A DNA stretch of 11,466 bases. Origin: an uncultured Pseudogracilibacillus sp. (GTDB taxonomy: Bacteria > Bacillota > Bacilli > Bacillales > Amphibacillaceae). Both the position numbers and the translations under genes were made by a program. Each line of letters opens with the position of its first letter. Within the stretch, counting starts at the first letter, position 1. Of the stretch, positions 1 through 6,493 are shown one piece after another. The notes under the pieces were generated by a model, which had not been told where the DNA came from, did not search any database, and saw nothing but the letters and a program-made list of their open reading frames with translations. The stretch spans positions 1-11,466 of the forward strand of contig CALGOZ010000072.1 in NCBI GenBank assembly GCA_937960785.1. Reading direction: 5' to 3'.

Positions 1-13
1 TAAACAACATAAA

Positions 14-48
14 CCTCCCTAAAGTCAAAAGTAAAAACTTTAGGGAGG
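14..48 (-). terminator. Rho-independent terminator of the FtsA-like gene
   Basis: A perfect 12-bp inverted repeat (CCTCCCTAAAGT at 14-25 against ACTTTAGGGAGG at 37-48) with an 11-base A-rich loop lies 7 bases beyond the leftward stop codon. The leftward tail is T-rich but not a clean T-run, so efficiency is uncertain. It could also serve a rightward gene ending left of the window. Confidence 0.65.
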
Positions 49-55
49 AATTGAT

Positions 56-2203
56 TTAAAAAAGATGATTTTCTTTTCGTTTAATTTTTAATGTTAAGCG
101 ATCTCCCTCTTGAATGACATCGTGAAAGCTAGCCTGCTCCTCATTTCGTAAAAGTTCATAAGAACCGGTAATAGAGTCGATATTTAAATCGGCGTAACGG
201 AAAACATCTTGGAAAATAAAGTCCCTAACTTTATGACGTTTAATTTCAAGTTCGTCTCCATGATTTAATATGTTTTCTTCAGTTAATACTTTATCTTGAC
301 GAGTAATTGTGTGAAGCGGTTGCTCTAACGTAATCGGTCGGTCATTAAATATAACATTTAACGTTCGCTTTCGTTTTATGTTTAATTTGTCTAATAGTTG
401 TTGTACCGTTACTGAGCCGGAAGGAACAACTTCAATCTTTGCCCCATTAACAATCGGCGTATCGAAAGTTACTTGCTCACCGTTCAAAAGTAGTTTTTGA
501 CGTGGGCCTTCTAATTTAATAGGCTGGCCATCAACAAATACTTGGAAAGCTTGGGCATCTGAAGTGTCTACGTTAATGTTATGTAAAAATTCGCCAATCG
601 TTTCAGGAAAAATAATGTCAACTTCATCATTATCTTCTAAAACATAGGATTGGTCGACGGTTTTTGTATTGTTTACTTTATAAGTCGGCTTAACAGTATA
701 GGATTGTCCGTTGTAAAAGCAAAGAAGTGGCTCTTTCGTTCCGATGATTTCTTCAATTGTAACAGTAGGTGAAGTACCGTCCTTTCCTTTAATAATGTCA
801 ATTCGATCGTTCTCTTGAACAAAATCGTTTACGGTCACTTTTTCACCGTTACGTAAAATTGTCGGTGCACTACCGTATGTCCCAGGTAGAGCCATTTCTT
901 CTCCATTGACTTTTACGAAGTAGGCGAGACCGATCTTACCGTAGAAATCATTTATATCAATACCAGCTTGGACTAGGCAATCGCCGATAGTTAAATTATC
1001 CATTGTAAAAAGAAACACATTCCGGCCATTTACATAAATATTCATATATTCAAAAGGGTTTTCCGTAGCACTAATTGCGATTCCAATCGGTGTAACAAAA
1101 TCAGGTCCTTTAGGTAGGATTGTTTTGTCATCGTTTATTTGAATAGCCTCAGACCCTCTAACTGCAACGCGATTGTTAGGTAAATCTAAGTAATTAGCAA
1201 TCTTTTCCTCAATTAATGGTGTTAAACTACCACCACCGATTAACATGATTGCTTGAGGTGCTTTTGTATTTAGTTGTTTAACTTTATCAGCTAAAAGTTG
1301 TGCTAAATGGTCGACAGTTTCATCAATTATCGTTACTAATTCTTCATATGTAACTTCAACTTCAAAACCAAGAATATCTTCAACAGTGGCTACTTTATCA
1401 TCAACGACTTTTTGTTTAAGATATTCCGCCTGTTTAAAGTCTAGCAAAAAATGGTCGCTAATTTTTTCTGTAATTTCATCCCCGGCGATGGGAACCATAC
1501 CGTATGCAACGATTGTGCCATCTCTTGCAATTGCTAAGTCACTCGTTCCTGCACCAATATCGATTAATGCGACGTTTAAGCGACGCATTGATTCTGGAAT
1601 AAGTACGTGGATAGCGGCGATTGGCTCAAGCGTAAGAGCAGCCATTTCTAAATCTGCTCGCTCTAGAGCAGCGATTAACGATTCTACGACAACTTTAGGT
1701 AAGAAAGTAGCAATAACCTCGACGGACACTTCCTCGCCAGTTTGATCAATAAAGGAACCAATTTTTTCACCGTCTAGCCTATAATGGACGACAGAATAGC
1801 CGACACAATAGTAATCGTAAAAACTACTTTCCTGTTCCTCTGCGAGTTGAAGTTGCGCTTGTTGTACAGCACTTAATTCAATATGTTTAATTTCTTCCTC
1901 TGTTTTTATCGGTCGCTCATCGATTGGAATGGTAATCGTCGTTTGAATCGTTTTTAATGCTCGACCAGCCGCAGCGACACAAACTTTTCGAAGTGGTCCA
2001 TGCTTTTCTTCAAGTTTACTTTTTACGCTTGTGATTACCTCTGCTACTTGAACGACATCTTGTATTTGACCATCTAGCATTGCTCGTTCTTTATGTTGTT
2101 CTGTGTAAAAATCCGTTACGGTAAAGTTACTTTCATCTTTTGTTAATAAAATTCCTGTTACGGACTGGGTACCGATATCGAGGGCAAAAACGTGTTCGTT
2201 CAT
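56..2203 (-). CDS. FtsA-like actin-family (ASKHA) protein with C-terminal repeat domains
   Basis: The N-terminal half (about residues 1-380) is an FtsA/PilM-type actin-like ATPase. It shows the phosphate-1 motif ALDIGTQSVTG (7-17), an SHS2-like inserted region (about 85-175), the phosphate-2 motif DIGAGTSDLAI (215-225) and the adenosine motif LIGGGSLTPLI (321-331). Bacterial FtsA is usually about 420-440 residues; this protein is 715. The extra 330 residues contain about five diverged units of 60-80 residues, each with a 'VNG/FNG'-type turn and ending in a pattern such as ENDRIDI, DNDEVDI, NGAKIEV, HGDELEI or EGDRLTL. They look like small beta-grasp-type domains (inference). I see no transmembrane segment, and the end (KIKRKENHLF) is not an obvious FtsA membrane-targeting helix. 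The start is ATG at 2203, with AAAGGA 11 bases upstream. It is transcribed alone and divergent from aroA. It is unlikely to be the main divisome FtsA, which normally sits next to ftsZ. Its function is unknown. Confidence 0.85.
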   Translation of the reverse strand: MNEHVFALDIGTQSVTGILLTKDESNFTVTDFYTEQHKERAMLDGQIQDVVQVAEVITSVKSKLEEKHGPLRKVCVAAAGRALKTIQTTITIPIDERPIKTEEEIKHIELSAVQQAQLQLAEEQESSFYDYYCVGYSVVHYRLDGEKIGSFIDQTGEEVSVEVIATFLPKVVVESLIAALERADLEMAALTLEPIAAIHVLIPESMRRLNVALIDIGAGTSDLAIARDGTIVAYGMVPIAGDEITEKISDHFLLDFKQAEYLKQKVVDDKVATVEDILGFEVEVTYEELVTIIDETVDHLAQLLADKVKQLNTKAPQAIMLIGGGSLTPLIEEKIANYLDLPNNRVAVRGSEAIQINDDKTILPKGPDFVTPIGIAISATENPFEYMNIYVNGRNVFLFTMDNLTIGDCLVQAGIDINDFYGKIGLAYFVKVNGEEMALPGTYGSAPTILRNGEKVTVNDFVQENDRIDIIKGKDGTSPTVTIEEIIGTKEPLLCFYNGQSYTVKPTYKVNNTKTVDQSYVLEDNDEVDIIFPETIGEFLHNINVDTSDAQAFQVFVDGQPIKLEGPRQKLLLNGEQVTFDTPIVNGAKIEVVPSGSVTVQQLLDKLNIKRKRTLNVIFNDRPITLEQPLHTITRQDKVLTEENILNHGDELEIKRHKVRDFIFQDVFRYADLNIDSITGSYELLRNEEQASFHDVIQEGDRLTLKIKRKENHLF

Positions 2204-2251
2204 AGATTAGCATGTCCTTTCTTTTCAATAATCAAGTCTTATGTTATCCTC

Positions 2252-2280
2252 ATTATATATTCTTTCGAGTGACAAAGGAA
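2252..2280 (-). promoter_or_regulatory. candidate sigma-A promoter of the FtsA-like gene
   Basis: On the minus strand a perfect TATAAT lies at 2257-2252, 48 bases before the start codon. The matching -35 region (about 2275-2281) is poor, so the assignment rests on the -10 box and the position. It overlaps the divergent aroA promoter, and polymerase at one could hinder the other. Confidence 0.35.
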
Positions 2281-2297
2281 ACTTTTTTCGTTATAAT
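2269..2297 (+). promoter_or_regulatory. sigma-A promoter of aroA
   Basis: GTGACA (2269-2274, five of six matches to TTGACA) is followed after exactly 17 bases by a perfect TATAAT (2292-2297). Transcription would start near 2304, giving a leader of about 36 bases before the aroA ATG. Confidence 0.7.
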
Positions 2298-2339
2298 TGT
2301 CTTAATTATGAAAAAATTCACAGGGAGAGACGGTAAAAT

Positions 2340-3434
2340 ATGAGTAGTAGAAAGATGGAAGAGTTGCGTGAACAGTTAGACACGTTGAACTTAGAAATTT
2401 TAGAGTTAATTAGTCAACGTGCAAAAATTGTCCAGGAGATTGGTGAAATTAAAAGCAAACAGAGCACGAGGAGATTCGACCCTGTACGTGAACGAGATAT
2501 GTTAAATACCATTTTAGAACATAATGACGGTCCAGTCTCCGATGCGATGATTGAACATATTTTTAAAGAGATTTTCAAGCTTAGCCTTGGTATTCAGGAA
2601 GATGATAAGAAAAAGGCATTGCTCGTATCTAGAGAGCGTAAACATTCTGATACAGTGGTCGATATTAAAGGTGTACCATTCGGTAACGGAGATGCTCGCT
2701 TCATCTTCGGACCGTGTGCGGTAGAGAGCTACGATCAAGTAGCGAATGTTGCAAAGTCTGTGAAAGAAAAGGGCTTAAAATTACTACGTGGTGGAGCGTA
2801 CAAACCACGTACTTCACCGTACGATTTCCAAGGCCTCGGTCTAGAAGGATTAAAAATTTTAAAACGTGTAGCGGATGAGTATGACTTAGCAGTAATTAGT
2901 GAAATCGTTAGTCCGGAAGACGTCGAAGAAGCTCTTGATTATATCGATGTCATTCAAATCGGAGCAAGGAACATGCAAAATTTTGAACTATTAAAAACTG
3001 TAGGGGAAACTGAAAAGCCAGTAATTTTAAAGCGAGGCATGTCAGCGACGATTTCTGAGTTTATTCATGCTGCTGAGTATATAATTTCTCGAGGAAATGG
3101 CAATATTATCTTATGTGAGCGCGGAATTCGTACGTATGAGACAGCGACTCGTAATACGTTAGATATTTCAGCAGTACCAGTATTAAAACAGGAGACACAT
3201 CTACCAGTATTGGTTGATGTCACGCATTCGACGGGACGCCGTGATTTGTTATTACCAACAGCGAAAGCAGCTTTAGCTGTGGGAGCGGATGGAATCATGG
3301 CAGAAGTTCATCCAGATCCAGCTGTAGCCTTATCAGACTCGCAACAACAAATGGATTTAGATATGTTCGATGACTTTTTTGAAGAATTAAATGCCTATAA
3401 ACAATCTACTACAAAAGCAACAGTTGGAAAGTAG
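2340..3434 (+). CDS. aroA: bifunctional chorismate mutase / DAHP synthase (type I-beta)
   Basis: The enzyme condenses phosphoenolpyruvate with erythrose 4-phosphate to DAHP, the first step of the shikimate pathway. Its fused AroQ-type chorismate mutase domain converts chorismate to prephenate. Residues 1-90 form the helical mutase domain; about 105-350 form the DAHP synthase barrel. Visible motifs are FGPCAVES (123-130), LRGGAYKPRTSPYDFQGLG (149-167), GARNMQNFELLK (208-219), ILKRGM (229-234) and DVTHSTGRR (293-301). The expected metal ligands are Cys126, His296, Glu322 and Asp333, spaced as in the Thermotoga enzyme. In Bacillus this N-terminal domain is known to confer feedback inhibition by chorismate and prephenate. 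The 364-residue length matches the Bacillus family (the gene is also called aroG or aroF). GGGAGA precedes the ATG by about 12 bases. It has its own promoter and is followed by a terminator, so it is probably mostly separate from ccpA. Confidence 0.96.
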   Translation: MSSRKMEELREQLDTLNLEILELISQRAKIVQEIGEIKSKQSTRRFDPVRERDMLNTILEHNDGPVSDAMIEHIFKEIFKLSLGIQEDDKKKALLVSRERKHSDTVVDIKGVPFGNGDARFIFGPCAVESYDQVANVAKSVKEKGLKLLRGGAYKPRTSPYDFQGLGLEGLKILKRVADEYDLAVISEIVSPEDVEEALDYIDVIQIGARNMQNFELLKTVGETEKPVILKRGMSATISEFIHAAEYIISRGNGNIILCERGIRTYETATRNTLDISAVPVLKQETHLPVLVDVTHSTGRRDLLLPTAKAALAVGADGIMAEVHPDPAVALSDSQQQMDLDMFDDFFEELNAYKQSTTKATVGK

Positions 3435-3452
3435 CACGTATGATGAACGAAA

Positions 3453-3488
3453 TTGACACTTGACGAATTTTTGACGAAAATATATACA
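3453..3488 (+). promoter_or_regulatory. candidate ccpA promoter region with three TTGAC boxes
   Basis: TTGACA (3453-3458), TTGACG (3460-3465) and TTGACG (3471-3476) are clustered just after aroA. Pairings with 17-base spacers are TTGACA with GAAAAT (3476-3481) and TTGACG at 3460 with TATACA (3483-3488). Neither -10 is strong. A start near 3495 would fall inside the aroA terminator, so ccpA transcripts would lack its left arm and escape termination. Confidence 0.35.
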
Positions 3489-3527
3489 GCAAACTCGTTT
3501 ATTATACGTGTTTGCTGTATATTTTTT
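3482..3527 (+). terminator. Rho-independent terminator after aroA
   Basis: A perfect 13-bp stem, ATATACAGCAAAC (3482-3494) with GTTTGCTGTATAT (3510-3522), encloses a 15-base loop that can pair CGT with ACG further. It is followed by five T, GTG and five more T. It separates aroA from ccpA. Confidence 0.88.
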
Positions 3528-3554
3528 GTGTTTTTAATCAAGCTAAGATATGAT
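3526..3554 (+). promoter_or_regulatory. alternative weak ccpA promoter
   Basis: TTGTGT (3526-3531) and TATGAT (3549-3554) are separated by 17 bases. The -10 matches five of six positions but the -35 only three. It lies after the aroA terminator and would start transcription near 3561, about 32 bases before the ccpA ATG. It competes with the upstream TTGAC cluster as the explanation for ccpA expression. Confidence 0.3.
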
Positions 3555-3572
3555 TAAAGGAGGACAAAAGTT

Positions 3573-3596
3573 TTGACCGGAGGTGAAGGAAAATGA
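3573..3596 (+). CDS. possible 7-codon leader ORF overlapping the ccpA start
   Basis: A TTG codon at 3573 opens seven codons (predicted MTGGEGK) ending in TGA at 3594-3596, which overlaps the ccpA ATG as ATGA. A strong AAAGGAGG (3556-3563) sits 9 bases before the TTG, and the ccpA ribosome binding site (GGAGGTGA, 3579-3586) lies inside the mini-ORF. The arrangement would suit translational coupling. It could equally be chance, with the first AGGAGG being incidental. Confidence 0.25.
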   Translation: MTGGEGK

Positions 3597-4588
3597 GTGT
3601 AACAATTTATGATGTAGCAAGAGAAGCAAACGTATCTATGGCAACTGTTTCACGTGTAGTTAATGGCAACCCGAATGTTAAACCTACAACAAGGAAGAAG
3701 GTCTTAGATACAATCGAAAGGCTAGGCTATCGTCCTAATGCTGTAGCAAGGGGTTTAGCGAGCAAAAAGACAACAACTGTTGGGGCTATTATCCCAGACA
3801 TCTCGAGTATCTTTTTCTCAGAATTAACTCGGGGAATTGAAGATATTGCGACGATGTACAAGTATAACATTATTTTAAGTAATTCAGATCAAAATAAGGA
3901 GAAAGAACTTCGACTAATCGACACGATGTTAGAAAAGCAAGTTGATGGAATCGTCTTTATGGGTGGAAAGATTACCGAAGACCATATCAAACAGTTTAAA
4001 ACAGCGAATGTTCCGGTCGTGTTAGCTGCAACTCAAGATGAAACAAAAACTTTGCCATCGATTAATATTGATTACCGTCAAGCAGCTTATGAAGCAACGA
4101 ATTATTTATTAAATTCGATTGAAGAACAGCCTGCTTTTATTAAAGGTAATGATTATGTACAATCGAATGGTTTGAAATTTGAAGGATATATGCAAGCCTT
4201 ACGCGATGCGTCTATCGATGTTGATGAGTCATTAATTATCGAAGAAGAAACAACGTATAATGGTGGAATTTCCGCTGTTAATAAACTGTTAGAACAAGAG
4301 AAAAAGCCTAAAGGTATTTTTGTTGCGACAGATGAGATGGCTGTCGGTGTCATTCATAGTTTACAAGATGGGGGATTACGAGTACCAGAAGATGTAGAAG
4401 TGTTTGGCTTTAATAACACTCGAGTATCTTTAATGGTACGGCCGACGTTAACGACAATCGTTCAACCGATGTATGATATTGGAGCGGTTGCAATGCGTTT
4501 GTTAACGAAGTTTATGAATAAAGAGGAAGTTGATGAACAAACAGTTATTTTACCCCATCGTATTTTAACCCGTGATTCAACAAAATAA
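3593..4588 (+). CDS. ccpA: catabolite control protein A (LacI/GalR family)
   Basis: CcpA is the global regulator of carbon catabolite repression and activation in Firmicutes. With HPr or Crh phosphorylated at Ser46 as corepressor it binds cre sites. The LacI-type helix-turn-helix is at residues 4-23 (IYDVAREANVSMATVSRVVN). The hinge helix is at about 49-58 (NAVARGLASK), with Leu55 in the position of the minor-groove leucine. The periplasmic-binding-protein-like core runs from about 61 to 325. The segment QPMYDIGAVAMRLLTKFMNK (291-310) is characteristic of CcpA and carries Arg302, which corresponds to the arginine that contacts HPr-Ser46-P in B. megaterium. The 331-residue length matches the family (about 332-334). 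The ATG is preceded by an excellent GGAGGTGA at 6 bases. No terminator separates it from motP, 36 bases on, so the three genes likely form an operon. I found no convincing cre site nearby. Confidence 0.96.
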   Translation: MSVTIYDVAREANVSMATVSRVVNGNPNVKPTTRKKVLDTIERLGYRPNAVARGLASKKTTTVGAIIPDISSIFFSELTRGIEDIATMYKYNIILSNSDQNKEKELRLIDTMLEKQVDGIVFMGGKITEDHIKQFKTANVPVVLAATQDETKTLPSINIDYRQAAYEATNYLLNSIEEQPAFIKGNDYVQSNGLKFEGYMQALRDASIDVDESLIIEEETTYNGGISAVNKLLEQEKKPKGIFVATDEMAVGVIHSLQDGGLRVPEDVEVFGFNNTRVSLMVRPTLTTIVQPMYDIGAVAMRLLTKFMNKEEVDEQTVILPHRILTRDSTK

Positions 4589-4624
4589 ATATATAAAAAT
4601 ACGATCAAATTGGGGAGATTCAAG

Positions 4625-5446
4625 ATGAAAAAACGAGATTTGCTGACCCCCATAGGAATAACAGTAGGTTTCATCATGATCTCCGCTGCGATTTTATCGA
4701 GTGGAGGTCGAGAAGGCTTTATTACATTTCTCGATATTACATCAGTGTTAATTGTAATTGGTGGACTTATCGGGTCATTATTGATTAACTTCAAGTTTGA
4801 GCAGATTAAAATGTTTTATCGGGTGATGCGAGAAGCATTTCGCAAGACCGATCAAAAAATTCCCGATTTAATCCAATTATTCGTCAGTTTATCGGAGCGT
4901 GCACGAAAAGATGGCTTGCTAGCTTTGGAAGATGAGATAGCTGATGAAGAGGACGAGTTCATTAAAAAGGGTGTTTTATTAGCTATTGATGGTATTGAAC
5001 CAGAAGTGATTCATGAAATTATGAATGCCGAGATCGTAGCCCTTGAGGAACGTCATTTTAATGGGCGACTCCTATTAGAAAAAGCAGGAGAATATGCTCC
5101 TGCTTGGGGTATGATCGGTACACTTATTGGGCTTGTATTAATGCTTAACAACTTAGAAGATCCGTCTAGTTTAGGACCAAATATGGCTGTAGCCCTATTA
5201 ACAACTCTTTATGGTACTGTATTAGCGAACCTAGTGTTTATTCCTATGGCGAGTAAATTAGAAAACAAAACGGAAGAAGAAATCTTTATGAAACAAATTA
5301 TTATTGAAGGAATTATTGGAGTACAATCTGGACAAAATCCAAGAATCCTAGAAGAGAAGTTAAGCGCCTTTTTACAAGGAGACGACGAGGAAGCTATTAG
5401 ACAAGAAAGCGAAGTAGTTCGCGGAGGAGAGGCCCATGAGGCTTAA
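4625..5446 (+). CDS. motP: flagellar motor stator subunit MotP (Na+ type)
   Basis: MotP is the MotA-family ring subunit of the MotPS stator, which couples Na+ influx to flagellar rotation. Four membrane segments are visible at about 8-26, 36-55, 157-175 and 186-208, with a large cytoplasmic loop between the second and third. The loop holds Arg94 and Glu102 in SERARKDGLLALEDE, the spacing of the MotA charges that touch FliG. The stator prolines are Pro159 (in EYAPAWGMIGTL) and Pro207 (in VFIPMASK). The ATG at 4625 is preferred because GGGGAGA (4612-4618) lies 6 bases upstream and gives 273 residues, close to B. subtilis MotP. A TTG at 4610 would add five residues but would consume the ribosome binding site. 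The choice of motP over motA rests on synteny with ccpA and the motS partner. Confidence 0.92.
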   Translation: MKKRDLLTPIGITVGFIMISAAILSSGGREGFITFLDITSVLIVIGGLIGSLLINFKFEQIKMFYRVMREAFRKTDQKIPDLIQLFVSLSERARKDGLLALEDEIADEEDEFIKKGVLLAIDGIEPEVIHEIMNAEIVALEERHFNGRLLLEKAGEYAPAWGMIGTLIGLVLMLNNLEDPSSLGPNMAVALLTTLYGTVLANLVFIPMASKLENKTEEEIFMKQIIIEGIIGVQSGQNPRILEEKLSAFLQGDDEEAIRQESEVVRGGEAHEA

Positions 5447-6248
5447 TCGAGACAGGAAAAAGTCTAACGACAAAGGTGCTCCAAAGTGGTTAGTAACGTA
5501 CTCTGACATGGTTACATTAGTATTAGTTTTCTTTATTCTGCTATTTTCAATATCACAAATTGATATTACAAAGTTTGAATCGATTACTCGTTCTTTCCAA
5601 AGTCGTGCTGTATTAGATTTTCTACCATCTGCTGTTCCATCTGAAGATATTACGTCGGGAGATATAGAAGGACAAGGTGGAAATGATTTAGGAACGACGG
5701 ATGGAGATGACGATGAAGAAGATGTTGATTTAGATGGCGTACTCGATCAATTAGAAGAATGGGAAAAAAAAGCTGATGCCTTAGCTCGATTAATGGAAAA
5801 CGTTGAAGATTTTCTTGAAAGTGAAGGACTAGGTGACGTAATTACGGCGAATCGAACGGAAGAAGGTGTACATTTAGTTTTACAAGATAGTATTCTGTTC
5901 GACTCGGGAGAAGCAGTTATTTTAGAATCGGGGATTCCCTTTCTCGATGAGGTTGGCGAGCTTTTAACCGGAATTAGTAATACTGTCCGTGTCGAAGGGC
6001 ATACGGATAGTAGACCAATATCTACGTACCGCTATCCATCTAACTGGGAATTGTCTGGTGCACGGGCGGGAAGTGTCGTTCGTCATTTCATAGAAGAACA
6101 CGATATTGATCCCGAACGTTTTCTCATCGCTGGTTACGGCGAAACACGTCCTGTCGTTAAGAATGATACACCTGAAAATATGAGTAAAAACAGACGAGTA
6201 GAAATTGTTATTTTAGATTCTGATTATGTTGATGAACATAAAAATTAA
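5436..6248 (+). CDS. motS: flagellar motor stator subunit MotS (MotB family, Na+ type)
   Basis: MotS pairs with MotP; its plug/helix carries the ion-binding aspartate and its OmpA-like domain anchors the stator to peptidoglycan. The single membrane helix is at about 19-39 (WLVTYSDMVTLVLVFFILLF) with the ion-binding Asp24. A flexible linker at 66-115 is strikingly acidic (GDDDEEDVDLD at 90-100) and leads into a coiled region (about 102-128). The OmpA/MotB domain spans about 145-262, with VEGHTDSRP (186-194), NWELSGARA (203-211) and the NRRVEIVI end (252-259). The ATG overlaps the end of motP by 11 bases and has GGAGGAGAGG (5423-5432) upstream, indicating translational coupling. At 270 residues it is somewhat longer than B. 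subtilis MotS (about 242), probably because of the linker. Sodium use is inferred from family and context; a Val/Leu choice close to the aspartate is known to affect ion preference in Bacillus stators. Confidence 0.92.
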   Translation: MRLNRDRKKSNDKGAPKWLVTYSDMVTLVLVFFILLFSISQIDITKFESITRSFQSRAVLDFLPSAVPSEDITSGDIEGQGGNDLGTTDGDDDEEDVDLDGVLDQLEEWEKKADALARLMENVEDFLESEGLGDVITANRTEEGVHLVLQDSILFDSGEAVILESGIPFLDEVGELLTGISNTVRVEGHTDSRPISTYRYPSNWELSGARAGSVVRHFIEEHDIDPERFLIAGYGETRPVVKNDTPENMSKNRRVEIVILDSDYVDEHKN

Positions 6249-6340
6249 ACAAAATAAAAACAGCATTAACAGACTTTTATTAGATTTACTACATATATTA
6301 CACAACAATGGTCTTTAACTAATATTATATAGTTTCCAAC

Positions 6341-6376
6341 GGTATTCAGTTTCAATGCTGAATACCTTTTAATTTT
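6341..6376 (+). terminator. Rho-independent terminator after motS
   Basis: A 9-bp stem GGTATTCAG (6341-6349) / CTGAATACC (6358-6366) with an 8-base loop is followed by TTTTAATTTT. It lies 92 bases after the motS stop and likely ends the ccpA-motPS transcript. Bases 6249-6340 show nothing I can assign. Confidence 0.75.
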
Positions 6377-6396
6377 GTGAAGAACAACAAATATAA

Positions 6397-6442
6397 AAAA
6401 AGATGGGCTAACTTCCTGAGAAGAAGTTTAGCCCATCTTTTT
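6397..6442. terminator. bidirectional terminator between motS and the PBP gene
   Basis: A long stem (6397-6415 with 6423-6442, one bulged T at 6427, GC-rich core GATGGGCTAA) has a 7-base loop. Rightward the hairpin ends in TTTTTATTT; leftward it ends in a seven-T run. Its position between convergent genes fits termination of the PBP transcript and back-up termination of motPS. Confidence 0.88.
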
Positions 6443-6493
6443 ATTTAAGGCTATGGTTTTATTCTAGCTTATTGAAATTTTGCTTTTATTGTT

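Noticed and set aside
1386..1745. 119-codon open frame opposite the FtsA-like gene
   Set aside because: It is an antisense shadow within a well-supported ATPase domain, with no recognisable protein features or initiation site.
3435..3592. cre site controlling ccpA or motPS
   Set aside because: No stretch fits the TGNAANCG-type palindrome well enough in the intergenic regions I scanned by eye.
4610..4624. TTG start adding five residues to MotP
   Set aside because: It overlaps the GGGGAG ribosome site of the ATG at 4625, and MotP family length supports the ATG.
4462..4794. 110-codon leftward frame across the ccpA-motP junction
   Set aside because: It is antisense to two certain genes and has no ribosome site or family resemblance.
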